Assembly (NCBI GenBank): GCA_026706505.1
Contig: JAPOYQ010000351.1
Span: 1-7,006 of the forward strand
Source: Gemmatimonadota bacterium
Lineage (GTDB): Bacteria; Latescibacterota; UBA2968; UBA8231
Direction: 5' to 3'
DNA: 7,006 nucleotides
A program made the translations under genes and the position numbers. The first letter of the stretch is position 1, and each line of letters begins with the position of its first letter. This document shows positions 1-7,006 of this stretch, piece after piece. The notes under the pieces were generated by a model. That model was not told the DNA's origin. It saw nothing but the letters and a program-made list of their open reading frames with translations, and did no database searches.

Positions 1-2792
1 CAATGGAGCGCGTCATGCCCGAGTTGGGCGGGCGGCTCGACGCGGATTTGCGCGGGGCGGGTGGGCTATCGCTCGACGCGCTGCAGCTGGACGGGCGCGC
101 TGCGACCTCGTCGCTAGAGTACGCGGGGTGGCAGACCGGCGAGCTCGCGCTGGACGTGGGATGGGATCGAGGCACCGCGCAGGTAGCCGGTGGCGGACCG
201 GGCGTAAGTTTACGGGCGGAACTGGACGCGACCGGGCACTTAACGGCTCAAGCAGATTTTGCCGATACCTTGTTGCGGGGGGTAGGTGACGCAGTGGGAG
301 CAATAGGCGCAGCGGGCGGTACGTTGCGGTGGGAGGGGCCGCTAGATGACCTAGATGTGGCCCAAGGGGGCCTCGCACTCAATTCGCTCTCGCTGCGGCT
401 GGGGGAATGGACGCTGCAAAACTACGGTCCCCTCCAAGCCGACTATGGCGACGGGCACCTAAATCTCGCGGCGGTAAACCTGCAAACGCCAATCGGCCTA
501 GTGGGCCTTTCGGGTTGGGTCGGCAGGGATTCGCTCTCCGTTGCAGCGGAATTATCCACTCTTGAATTGTCCAACCTCGCGTCCGACCTCAGCGCGACGG
601 GCGGCGGGCATCTGCGGGTCAGCGGCCCCCTAGCAAAGCCAGAGGCACAGGGCGCGGTGACGCTGGCGGAGATGCACCTCGACACCCTCGCCCTCGGCAA
701 TGCTCGGCTGCGCCTCGCGCTGGAGGATTCGCTCGTGGCCGAGTTCAGCGCCGATGCCGGTGTGCGTCTCGCACTCACCTGCCCAGCCGCACCGCTCTTC
801 GAGCCGGGGGCAGCCCCCGCACAGCTCGCAATCGAGGCGAAGGCGGCCGACTTGGGTCCAGTGCTCAGCTATGCTTTGGGACGCTCGATGTACGGGCGGC
901 TCGACCTCGACGGGCACTTAGAAGCGGCCTTCGAGGACTCCATGCCGAGCTGGCGGGACTTGGCCGGGTATATCGACGTGCGCGGCTTGGTCATCGAAAG
1001 CCAAGCCACAGCCGACTCGCTGCGGCTGGATCTTCTGTCTGGAGGGCATTTCGCGTTCGACGAGGGCCGCGTGGTCCTGGACTCCGTGGCGATTGGCTTG
1101 CGGCGCTACGACCGCGACCGCCGCGCCCTGCAACCGGCTGGCACTCTGCGGTTGGCGGGCCAATTAGTGGACACCAAACCCTCGAAGATTGAGCTGGCCC
1201 TCAAAGACGCGGACTTGGCTTTCTTCGGCGGCCCCAAGGGGCTGGTCCAACTCGACGCCGAGGTCAGCAGCACGACATCCGCTCCTCAAGTTACCGCCGA
1301 TCTAGCCGTGGAAACCGCGGACTTGGGCAGGCTACGCGGCCAACTCGTCGGCGACCAAGACGGCGGCGATTGGCATTTGAACTGGACGACCTTGCTCGAC
1401 GATAGCCTCACCGTGACCGGTCGCATACCTTGGAATTTACAGGCTGGTGAACTCTCATTAGACGAGAGCTGGCTCGAAGCGCGTTCCGACGGCATCGGAC
1501 TCCTCTTCCTCGGCGACCTAATAGCCGAACTGGACCATCTCGACGGACGGATCAGCGCGGATCTCCGGGCCGAGGGCTTGGACTCAACGCTCTCACTGCA
1601 AGGCCAAATAGGGGTCAAGGGCCTCGAATTTGCCCTCCTCGACTTAGAGCCGATCTACGCGCTGCCCGACGGGCACTTGCAATTCAATGACCGGCAGATC
1701 GAGCTGGTGGATTTCTCCGTCGAGAAAGAACCTAAGCGGGGATTCCGCAGCGCGTCGCTCACCGGGCGGCTCGACCTAGCGCGGCTCGACGACCCTAGCT
1801 TTGACTTGCAACTCCAAGCCGAGCGGATGACCTCCTACTACGAGGACGTCGGACAGTCGTTTAAGGCGGACGACATCGACTTAGATCTATCTTTCGCCGG
1901 CTCGCTCAGCGCATCCAAGTTGGCGGGGCGCGTCCGCATCGACCGACCGAAGTCCGAGGCGAGCCTCGTGGTCCTCGCGCTTCCCGTGCCACCGCCACCG
2001 CCGGCATTGCGCGACGATTTTTTGGAAAACATGGCCCTAGCCGTCGAGGTTGATCTCCGCGGCCTCGCCCTCGACAGCGAGCTAGCCGAGGTCGAAGCAT
2101 CGGGCGCGGTCGAGGTCGGCGGCACCTTCTACAAGCCGCTCTTCCAAGGCGACATAATAATAGATGAAGGGCAGGTCTTCTTACTCAATCAGCAGTTCAA
2201 CATCACCCAAGGACGAGTCGTCTTCAACCGCCTAGCGCCGACTAAATCGATCCTCGACGTGATGTACGATCCTTTCGAATTGAATCCCACACTCGATATA
2301 GAGGCTAAGACCGAGGAAATCGAAGACATTGAAGACGGCGAGAAATACGTCGTAACTTTGACGCTGCAAGGGCCGGCTCAGAAAATCGTGCCGAATTTTT
2401 CCCCGCTAGACCTTCTGAGCACCGTCAACCTGCTGGCCTTCAACACCGTTTCCAACCGAGACCTCAAATACAAAACTGCCCTCGGCACGGCGGCCGGCCA
2501 ATTGTTGAGTGGGCAGGTCGAAAAAGTGGGGCTCGATGAATTCGTGGTCCTGCCTTCGAGCACGGTCTTCGGGGCCGAGCCGGGTGATCCAGCGCTGCGC
2601 GTGGGCGAGTACTTCAGCCGCAGGTTGCCCCTGCCCTTATGGGTGCGCTACGAGGCCCCGCTCAAAGAGATGGCTTCGGGCGAAGTGCGGATCGAGCACA
2701 AAGTGAAGTCCTTCCTCATCATCACCGGCTCGGCGCAAAGCAAGTACGATCACTATGGGCTAGGCATCGGCCTGAAGCGAGAATTCCGATGA
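1..2792 (+). CDS. tamB: TamB/DUF490-family translocation and assembly protein, 5'-truncated by window edge
   Basis: Seen: an open frame of 929 codons (first complete codon at base 3) with no signal peptide or inner-membrane anchor at its visible N-terminus. TamB proteins carry such an anchor and are usually about 1,200-1,500 residues, so the ATG at base 3 is probably internal and the gene begins upstream. The body is alternating short beta-strands with recurrent Gly-turns, as in the AsmA/TamB beta-taco fold. The C-terminal third matches the DUF490/TamB domain: a Pro-rich segment (663-667), a GGTFYKPLFQGDIIIDEGQV segment around 706-725, a GRVVFN strand, a NPTLDIEAKT segment and a barrel-like end, GLGIGLKREFR. 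Known for the family: an inner-membrane-anchored periplasmic protein that partners an Omp85 protein and acts in outer-membrane protein assembly or phospholipid transport. The next gene is an Omp85 protein overlapping by 4 bases, which supports the call. No frameshift is seen; PPPPP may stall ribosomes. Confidence 0.9.
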   Translation, partial: MERVMPELGGRLDADLRGAGGLSLDALQLDGRAATSSLEYAGWQTGELALDVGWDRGTAQVAGGGPGVSLRAELDATGHLTAQADFADTLLRGVGDAVGAIGAAGGTLRWEGPLDDLDVAQGGLALNSLSLRLGEWTLQNYGPLQADYGDGHLNLAAVNLQTPIGLVGLSGWVGRDSLSVAAELSTLELSNLASDLSATGGGHLRVSGPLAKPEAQGAVTLAEMHLDTLALGNARLRLALEDSLVAEFSADAGVRLALTCPAAPLFEPGAAPAQLAIEAKAADLGPVLSYALGRSMYGRLDLDGHLEAAFEDSMPSWRDLAGYIDVRGLVIESQATADSLRLDLLSGGHFAFDEGRVVLDSVAIGLRRYDRDRRALQPAGTLRLAGQLVDTKPSKIELALKDADLAFFGGPKGLVQLDAEVSSTTSAPQVTADLAVETADLGRLRGQLVGDQDGGDWHLNWTTLLDDSLTVTGRIPWNLQAGELSLDESWLEARSDGIGLLFLGDLIAELDHLDGRISADLRAEGLDSTLSLQGQIGVKGLEFALLDLEPIYALPDGHLQFNDRQIELVDFSVEKEPKRGFRSASLTGRLDLARLDDPSFDLQLQAERMTSYYEDVGQSFKADDIDLDLSFAGSLSASKLAGRVRIDRPKSEASLVVLALPVPPPPPALRDDFLENMALAVEVDLRGLALDSELAEVEASGAVEVGGTFYKPLFQGDIIIDEGQVFLLNQQFNITQGRVVFNRLAPTKSILDVMYDPFELNPTLDIEAKTEEIEDIEDGEKYVVTLTLQGPAQKIVPNFSPLDLLSTVNLLAFNTVSNRDLKYKTALGTAAGQLLSGQVEKVGLDEFVVLPSSTVFGAEPGDPALRVGEYFSRRLPLPLWVRYEAPLKEMASGEVRIEHKVKSFLIITGSAQSKYDHYGLGIGLKREFR
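2789..2792 (+). other. ATGA start/stop overlap coupling tamB to the Omp85 gene
   Basis: The stop TGA of tamB (2790-2792) shares bases with the ATG of the Omp85 gene (2789-2791). Upstream is only a loose Shine-Dalgarno-like GAAGCGAG (2774-2781). Such 4-base overlaps commonly go with translational coupling by terminating ribosomes, so the two partners are probably made in linked amounts. The coupling is inferred; the overlap is seen directly. Confidence 0.85.
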
Positions 2793-2842
2793 GCGCACTC
2801 GCCGCCGTACTCTGTCTGGCTCTCGCCGGGACCGCCTTGGCC
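2789..2842 (+). other. Signal peptide of the Omp85 protein (Sec type I)
   Basis: Codons 1-18 read MSALAAVLCLALAGTALA followed by Gln-Glu. There is an uninterrupted hydrophobic core of Ala, Leu and Val and an A-L-A site before the predicted cut. The n-region lacks a Lys or Arg, which is slightly unusual. Cys9 sits in V-L-C, not the L-A/S-G/A-C lipobox pattern, so lipidation is unlikely. This peptide also fixes the start codon of the gene. Confidence 0.8.
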
Positions 2843-4888
2843 CAAGAGAATCTGCGCGAAATATCGGCCCGCGAAGCCGATGATCACAAGGTGGCTCAGA
2901 TCCGCTTCGTTCACCGAGGCGCAAAGCGCATCAAAGGCGAGACCTTGCGCTCGGCCATGCTGACCCAAGAAGGCAAGCGCTTCCAACGCCGCTTCTTCAG
3001 AAACGACCTCAGCGGACTGGTCAATCTCTATTACAGCAAGGGCTATCGCGACGCCGAGATCGTCCGCAAGCTCCTGCGCTTGGACGCCAAAAACCGAGTC
3101 CACATTCACATTGAAATCAACAGCGGCGCGCTGTGGACGGTGCGAGCCCTAACGCTCGTAGGGGGCGCGCCTTTTGCGGCCGATACCCTGCGTGCTCAGG
3201 TCGGCCTGCGTGCGGGCGCGCCTCTCGACTACGGCAAGGTGCTCGAAGGCGAGCGCCAACTACAGGTCTTTCTCAATCAGCGCGGCTACCCTCATGCCGC
3301 AGTGCGCAACGAGTGGGTGGAGGACGACCGCGCCAGCCGCAGCACAGAGGTCGTCTTTCACATCAATCCCGGGCGCAAGATGTACTTCGGTGCCGTCGAG
3401 GTCGAAAACCTCGACCAGCTATACACGCGCAAGGAACTGATCGAGCGTTATCTGCACTTTGAGCAGGGGGACTTGTACAATCCCGAGCAACTAGCCAAAA
3501 GTCGCGAGCAACTGGCGAAGACCGGCCTGTTCCGCTCGGTCTTTCTACTCACTCCCGAGACGGGTGACAGCTTGCAGCCGGTCGTGGTTCGCTTAAAAGA
3601 AAGAAAGCGCATCTCCCTAAGTGCCGGTGCCTTCTTCAGCAACATTGAGCCGCGCGTAGGCGGGGTCGTGCAGCACAACAACTGGCTGGGCCGTGGCGCT
3701 CGGCTAAGCCTCAATGCCGGTTGGGGGAAGCCGGAGCAGGGCGTCACCGCGTCCTTTACCGAGCGCAACTTGCTGGGCACGGGCGCTGACTTGGTGTTGT
3801 CGGCAGGGGTCACCGACAAGTGGCAGCCGACCAAGCAGCAAGGTAAACCGAACGACCAGCGACAAGTCGCGCTTTTGACGGAAAACGATTCGGTGCTCGA
3901 AGGCATCTTGTCCTTCTTCGGAGAAGCGACCGCAAGGGAGTACATACGTACGGCCACCTTCGACTACCTCTCGGTCGAGCACTTGTGGAAAGCTGAAGCA
4001 ACGCTCACCAAGAGTTGGCGCGAGCTCTACCGAGCCCAAGTCTCCCTTAGCGGGGAAGACTCGCGCACTCGGCCCGATCCGAGCGAGCGCATCGCCTACT
4101 CACCCAACATAGACGACAGCGATGAGACGACCGACGCGGACGATCCGTTTGGCGACGACGACTTCGACTTCTCTGGCAAAGGCAATTTCTTCACCCAAGA
4201 CGACTTCATAGACTATAGCGACGGCAAGATCCCCGTTACAGCAGACTGGTTGCGGATTCTGACCGAACGCGAGCGCTCAGTCAATTTGAGGACCGAGTTT
4301 TTGCGCGACTCGCGCAACGACCCCTTTGCCCCCACGCGCGGCGCACTCCTGCAGTTGACCGGACGCTACGCCTCCTCGTTCATTCTGGGGCAGCATCAGA
4401 CCTATGTGATCGACGGCGAAGCCGCATTCACATATTATCAGCCGCTCTCGCGCCGGCTGGTGTTGGCCCTAGCCCTGCAAGGAGGAGGAGCCGCTTCGCT
4501 GCGCGAGGGACGGCGGCTGCCACAGAAATACTGGCGGGCATACGGGGGCGAAGGTTCCCTGCGCGGCGTTGAGCAGGACGCCATAAACGCACCGGGCGGC
4601 GGACGCCTCGGCCTGAATATGCGCGGGGAATTGCGCTATCAGCGGAACAACTTCGGCCTCGTTGGCTTTTGGGATCGGGCACAGGTCTGGCGCAAGCCAA
4701 GCCAAGCGACCTTGTGGGGCATGGTTGATGGCTATGGGATGGGGCTGCGCTACGTTTTGGGATTTCCCCTCCGGCTCGACATAGCTTTCAGCGATGGATC
4801 CCTCAACAACGAACCTGACGAGAAACAGTGGTGGAGGCGGTTGTATCAGCGGAAGCGGTTTTATTTTTCTATTGGTCAGGCTTTCTGA
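2789..4888 (+). CDS. Omp85-family outer-membrane protein, TamA/BamA-like, three POTRA domains
   Basis: A 699-residue protein. I chose the ATG at 2789 because it yields a clean signal peptide (residues 1-18, cleavage after ALA) and an ATGA overlap with tamB; an in-frame ATG at 2639 would put about 50 non-signal residues in front. Mature domains: POTRA 1 about 34-114, POTRA 2 about 116-195 (opens WTVRALTLVGG), POTRA 3 about 199-274 (KTGLFRSVFL is a typical POTRA end), then a beta-barrel 275-699. The barrel carries SLRG at 590-593, equivalent to the conserved (V/L)RG(F/Y) motif of Omp85 loop 6, and ends in Phe like other barrel proteins. Three POTRAs fit TamA; E. coli TamA is about 577 residues, so this barrel is enlarged, partly by an Asp-rich insertion (442-478). 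Cys9 lacks a proper lipobox, so it is not a TamL-type lipoprotein. Role inferred: outer-membrane partner of the upstream TamB. It could also be the organism's general BamA; three POTRAs and linkage to tamB favour the TamA role. Confidence 0.9.
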   Translation: MSALAAVLCLALAGTALAQENLREISAREADDHKVAQIRFVHRGAKRIKGETLRSAMLTQEGKRFQRRFFRNDLSGLVNLYYSKGYRDAEIVRKLLRLDAKNRVHIHIEINSGALWTVRALTLVGGAPFAADTLRAQVGLRAGAPLDYGKVLEGERQLQVFLNQRGYPHAAVRNEWVEDDRASRSTEVVFHINPGRKMYFGAVEVENLDQLYTRKELIERYLHFEQGDLYNPEQLAKSREQLAKTGLFRSVFLLTPETGDSLQPVVVRLKERKRISLSAGAFFSNIEPRVGGVVQHNNWLGRGARLSLNAGWGKPEQGVTASFTERNLLGTGADLVLSAGVTDKWQPTKQQGKPNDQRQVALLTENDSVLEGILSFFGEATAREYIRTATFDYLSVEHLWKAEATLTKSWRELYRAQVSLSGEDSRTRPDPSERIAYSPNIDDSDETTDADDPFGDDDFDFSGKGNFFTQDDFIDYSDGKIPVTADWLRILTERERSVNLRTEFLRDSRNDPFAPTRGALLQLTGRYASSFILGQHQTYVIDGEAAFTYYQPLSRRLVLALALQGGGAASLREGRRLPQKYWRAYGGEGSLRGVEQDAINAPGGGRLGLNMRGELRYQRNNFGLVGFWDRAQVWRKPSQATLWGMVDGYGMGLRYVLGFPLRLDIAFSDGSLNNEPDEKQWWRRLYQRKRFYFSIGQAF
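4112..4222 (+). other. Asp-rich insertion within the Omp85 beta-barrel
   Basis: Codons 442-478 of the Omp85 protein contain 14 Asp and one Glu in 37 residues, in clusters DD, DD, DDD and DD separated by Thr, Ser, Gly and Phe. The stretch lies between two amphipathic strand regions of the barrel, so it is most likely a surface loop or a disordered insertion. It is not part of the Omp85 core. Acidic loops can bind divalent cations such as Ca2+, but no canonical DxDxDG EF-hand loop is seen. Confidence 0.7.
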
Positions 4889-4891
4889 ATG
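4886..4891 (+). other. TGA|ATG abutting junction, same reading frame
   Basis: The stop codon of the Omp85 gene (4886-4888) is followed at once by the ATG of the acetyltransferase gene (4889-4891), and both genes are in the same frame. This implies one transcript and probably reinitiation of translation. Readthrough of TGA would append a cytoplasmic enzyme to the end of an outer-membrane barrel, which makes no biological sense, and the C-terminal Phe before the stop is the expected barrel end. Confidence 0.8.
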
Positions 4892-5749
4892 GTCGAAATA
4901 ATACATCACACCGACGCCAGCGAGCTGATTGCGCTTGCAGGTGATTGCCTCGAAGCGCACGAGAGCGAAAACAACTTGCCGATCGGCCTCGCGTACGCGC
5001 TCGCCAAAGATCCCCTGCGCTACGGGTCCGAGCCCCCGCTATTATTGAGCGTCTTAGAGCAAGGCAGCGTGATTGGCGCAGCCGTAATGACGCCGCCGAG
5101 GAGAATCATCCTCAGCAAGTTCGTTGCGAATATCAATGGGGCTATCTCCCATCTCGTTCGTCACCTACTTGAAACGGATACGTCCATCCCCGGCGTTGTC
5201 GGGCCAGCGTCCGAAGCGCAAGCCTTTGCCGCTTGCTGGGCCGAGGCCGTGCCTAGTGCAGCGCCTAAGGAGACCATGCGGCTGCGCGTATTTGAGGCGC
5301 ACACGGTCGCCGACGTGCCCCTTGCGGCGGGAACGCTGCGCTTGGCCAGCATGGACGATCATCCGCTCATGGCGCAGTGGATGGACGCCTTTTCGCAGGA
5401 GGCGTTAGGGGAATCAGCCGATCTCGACGGGGCGAAAAAAAGCGCCGAGCGGTTCATCGCCGACAAACAACTGTACATTTGGGATTGCAATGGGCCGGTC
5501 TCCATTGCCAAAACGACGCGCCCAATGCGCAACGGCATATCCGTCACCGCGGTGTACACGCCGCCCGAGCAGCGCAACAAGGGATACGCCACTTCGTGCG
5601 TCTCGTCGTTGACCAAGAAGCTGCTCTCCGAGCGCTATTCATTTTGCAGCCTATTTGCCGATCAAGCCAATCCAACCTCTAACAGCATCTACGCAAAAAT
5701 CGGCTATGTGCCTTTGGGGGATGCGCTAGAAATTGATTTTACTACCTGA
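4889..5749 (+). CDS. GNAT-family N-acetyltransferase
   Basis: A 286-residue predicted cytoplasmic enzyme that would transfer acetyl from acetyl-CoA to an amine on an unknown substrate. The C-terminal half holds the GNAT core. Motif A is a strand VTAVYT (219-224) followed by [10 protein letters not shown] (225-234), giving the R-x-x-G-x-A acetyl-CoA pyrophosphate loop (R229, G232, A234) and the helix after it. Motif B is [13 protein letters not shown] (261-273), with Tyr268 in the usual place of the general acid. The N-terminal half (about 1-140) resembles a degenerate GNAT fold ([20 protein letters not shown], 50-69), as in two-lobed GNATs of about 280 residues. The ATG follows the Omp85 stop without a gap (TGAATG), with only a weak AGG 8 bases upstream, so translation probably depends on reinitiation. 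No functional link to the envelope genes is visible; the substrate cannot be predicted. Confidence 0.88.
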   Translation: MVEIIHHTDASELIALAGDCLEAHESENNLPIGLAYALAKDPLRYGSEPPLLLSVLEQGSVIGAAVMTPPRRIILSKFVANINGAISHLVRHLLETDTSIPGVVGPASEAQAFAACWAEAVPSAAPKETMRLRVFEAHTVADVPLAAGTLRLASMDDHPLMAQWMDAFSQEALGESADLDGAKKSAERFIADKQLYIWDCNGPVSIAKTTRPMRNGISVTAVYTPPEQRNKGYATSCVSSLTKKLLSERYSFCSLFADQANPTSNSIYAKIGYVPLGDALEIDFTT

Positions 5750-5754
5750 AACCC

Positions 5755-5775
5755 GCTGCCAGACGGCAGCTTTTT
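5755..5775 (+). terminator. Probable rho-independent terminator or ilvD leader hairpin
   Basis: A perfect 6-bp inverted repeat, GCTGCC (5755-5760) and GGCAGC (5765-5770), with a 4-base AGAC loop, is followed directly by TTTTT (5771-5775). It lies 5 bases after the stop of the acetyltransferase gene, the right place to end the tamB-Omp85-GNAT transcript. The stem and T-run are both short, so termination may be partial. It ends only 12 bases before the ilvD start, so it would also form in the leader of any ilvD transcript starting upstream. Confidence 0.62.
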
Positions 5776-5782
5776 GAAAGAG
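5776..5782 (+). promoter_or_regulatory. Shine-Dalgarno-like site of ilvD
   Basis: GAAAGAG differs by one base from GAAGGAG and ends 5 bases before the ilvD ATG at 5788. It begins directly after the T-run of the hairpin, so folding of that hairpin could affect ribosome access. It supports the start that also aligns with E. coli IlvD. Confidence 0.6.
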
Positions 5783-5787
5783 CTATT

Positions 5788-7006
5788 ATGCAATCATTTC
5801 GCAGCAGTACCACCACGCAGGGGAGGCGCATGGCCGGCGCACGTGCCTTGTGGCGCGCCACCGGTATGAAGACCGAGGACTTCCAAAAGCCCATCGTCGC
5901 CATCGCCAACTCCTTTACCCAGTTCGTGCCCGGGCACGTGCATCTGCACCCCATCGGCCAGAAGGTCAAGGAAGTAATCGATCAACACGGCGGCTACGGC
6001 GTGGAATTCAACACCATTGCAGTAGATGACGGCATTGCCATGGGCCACGATGGCATGCTCTACTCCCTGCCGAGCCGCGAGCTAATCGCCGACAGCGTCG
6101 AGTACATGGTGCAGGCCCACAAGGCCGATGCCCTCGTCTGCATTTCCAATTGCGACAAGATCACACCGGGCATGTTGCTGGCCGCGCTCAGGCTCAACAT
6201 CCCGGCGATCTTCGTCTCGGGCGGGCCGATGGAGGCCGGCAAAACCGAGCTGTCAACGGGCCGCGCCAAGCTCGATCTGGTCGACTCCATGGTCGCCGCG
6301 GCCGATCCCAACTTGAGCGACGAGGACGTGGCCAAGATGGAGGAACAAGCCTGCCCGACTTGTGGCTCGTGCTCGGGCATGTTCACCGCCAACTCCATGA
6401 ACTGCCTCAACGAGGCCATCGGCCTAGCTCTGCCGGGCAACGGCACCATCCTCGCCACGCACGCCCTGCGCTGGGAGCTTTTTGCCGCAGCCGGCAAGCG
6501 GATCGTCGAAATGGCCAAGGCATTTTACCTAGAGGGCGACGCGTCGGTGCTGCCGAGGAGCATTGCGAACTTCGCGGCCTTTGAAAACGCCATGACCTTG
6601 GACATTGCCATGGGCGGCTCCACCAACACGGTCCTGCACCTGTTGGCCATGGCCCGCGAGGCCGAAGTCAATTTCACCATGGCCGACATCGACCGGCTCT
6701 CGCGGCAAGTCCCCTGTATCTGCAAAGTGGCACCGGCCACGCAGGAGTTTCACATAGAGGACGTCGCGCGCGCCGGCGGCATTATGAGCATCTTAGGCGA
6801 ACTGTTGCGCGGCGACAAAATCCACCCCGAGCCGCAGACTGTTGCCGGGCCGTCGTTAGGAGACCTAATCGCCGCAAACGACATCCGGGGGTCAGGTACG
6901 GTCGACGCGATGGCCGTGCAGCGCGCGTTGGCGGCCCCGGGCAACGTGCGGACGAAAACTGCCTTCTCCCAGAACAATTTTTACGCTGAGTCGGACACGG
7001 ACGATC
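5788..7006 (+). CDS. ilvD: Dihydroxy-acid dehydratase, E. coli-like form, 3'-truncated by window edge
   Basis: Converts 2,3-dihydroxy-isovalerate and 2,3-dihydroxy-3-methylvalerate to the keto acids that precede valine, leucine and isoleucine; cytoplasmic, Fe-S cluster and Mg2+ dependent. Seen: 406 codons open to the window end, about two thirds of the usual 610-620 residues. The N-terminus ([27 protein letters not shown], residues 5-27) lines up residue for residue with E. coli IlvD as I recall it, which settles the start. Signature motifs are present: [10 protein letters not shown] (41-50), VDDGIAMGH (79-87, Asp81 metal ligand), CISNCDK (118-124) and [11 protein letters not shown] (189-199), with Cys122 and Cys195 as expected cluster ligands. 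NSFTQF lacks the Cys found at the TPC position of the plant and mycobacterial [2Fe-2S] enzymes, so it belongs with the E. coli form, described as having an oxygen-sensitive [4Fe-4S] cluster. No other ilv gene is visible here. Confidence 0.97.
   Translation, partial: MQSFRSSTTTQGRRMAGARALWRATGMKTEDFQKPIVAIANSFTQFVPGHVHLHPIGQKVKEVIDQHGGYGVEFNTIAVDDGIAMGHDGMLYSLPSRELIADSVEYMVQAHKADALVCISNCDKITPGMLLAALRLNIPAIFVSGGPMEAGKTELSTGRAKLDLVDSMVAAADPNLSDEDVAKMEEQACPTCGSCSGMFTANSMNCLNEAIGLALPGNGTILATHALRWELFAAAGKRIVEMAKAFYLEGDASVLPRSIANFAAFENAMTLDIAMGGSTNTVLHLLAMAREAEVNFTMADIDRLSRQVPCICKVAPATQEFHIEDVARAGGIMSILGELLRGDKIHPEPQTVAGPSLGDLIAANDIRGSGTVDAMAVQRALAAPGNVRTKTAFSQNNFYAESDTDD

Noticed and set aside
805..819. 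CGGGGG-CAG-CCCCCG hairpin within tamB
   Set aside because: The loop is short, there is no T-run, and it lies mid-gene in GC-rich DNA; it is best explained as codon usage.
2639..2788. Longer N-terminal form of the Omp85 protein starting at ATG 2639
   Set aside because: It would overlap tamB by about 150 bases and place a charged 50-residue segment before a clear signal peptide; the ATG at 2789 gives a standard secreted protein.
3395..3415. Perfect 8-bp inverted repeat GTCGAGGT/ACCTCGAC with a 5-base loop
   Set aside because: It lies inside the POTRA 3 coding region, has no T-run, and one such repeat in 7 kb is near chance; the encoded residues are explained by the domain.
3448..3957. 169-codon antisense open frame inside the Omp85 gene
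   Set aside because: Composition is that of a frame shadow (many Ser, Arg, Pro, Cys), with no domain and full overlap with a conserved gene.
4469..4960. 163-codon antisense open frame across the Omp85/GNAT junction
   Set aside because: It lies opposite two well-supported genes, has no recognisable domain, and long antisense frames are expected in GC-rich coding DNA.
5774..5802. Possible ilvD promoter using TTGAAA (5774-5779) or TATTAT (5784-5789)
   Set aside because: Neither hexamer has a partner at 16-18 bp spacing, and the second overlaps the ATG itself.
6060..6518. 152-codon antisense open frame inside ilvD
   Set aside because: It lies opposite the most conserved part of ilvD and is a shadow of its codon bias.

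Overview
The window comes from a GC-rich (roughly 60 % G+C) diderm bacterium. The diderm cell plan is inferred directly, because half of the window encodes a TamB-family envelope protein and an Omp85-family outer-membrane beta-barrel. The phylum cannot be fixed from the sequence. The order tamB then Omp85 (the reverse of E. coli tamA-tamB) and the ordinary frequency of CTAG tetramers argue mildly against a typical gammaproteobacterium.

All four genes lie on the + strand and fill almost every base. (1) From the left edge to 2792 is the C-terminal 929 residues of a TamB/DUF490 protein whose N-terminus lies outside the window. (2) From 2789 to 4888 is a 699-residue secreted Omp85 protein with a signal peptide, three POTRA domains and a beta-barrel (TamA/BamA-like). 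It overlaps tamB by 4 bases (ATGA). (3) From 4889 to 5749 is a 286-residue GNAT acetyltransferase whose ATG directly follows the TGA of the Omp85 gene. (4) A 38-base gap holds a compact hairpin plus T-run (probable intrinsic terminator or leader hairpin) and a Shine-Dalgarno-like GAAAGAG. (5) From 5788 to the right edge is the first 406 codons of ilvD (dihydroxy-acid dehydratase, E. coli-like form), cut by the window end.

Functionally, genes 1 and 2 form a TamB/Omp85 module. TamB proteins span the periplasm as a hydrophobic groove linked to lipid traffic and outer-membrane protein assembly, and the Omp85 partner anchors the system in the outer membrane. Tight overlap implies co-translation. 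The acetyltransferase is probably carried in the same transcript without an obvious functional link. ilvD belongs to branched-chain amino-acid biosynthesis and is probably a separate unit, although the hairpin so close to its start raises the question of where its promoter lies.

I found no RNA genes, mobile elements, CRISPR arrays, integrase or attachment sites, and no stretch above 300 bases without a gene. I see no convincing undescribed system. The points most worth a second look are the Asp-rich insertion in the Omp85 barrel, the reversed and overlapping tamB-Omp85 pair, and the hairpin upstream of ilvD.
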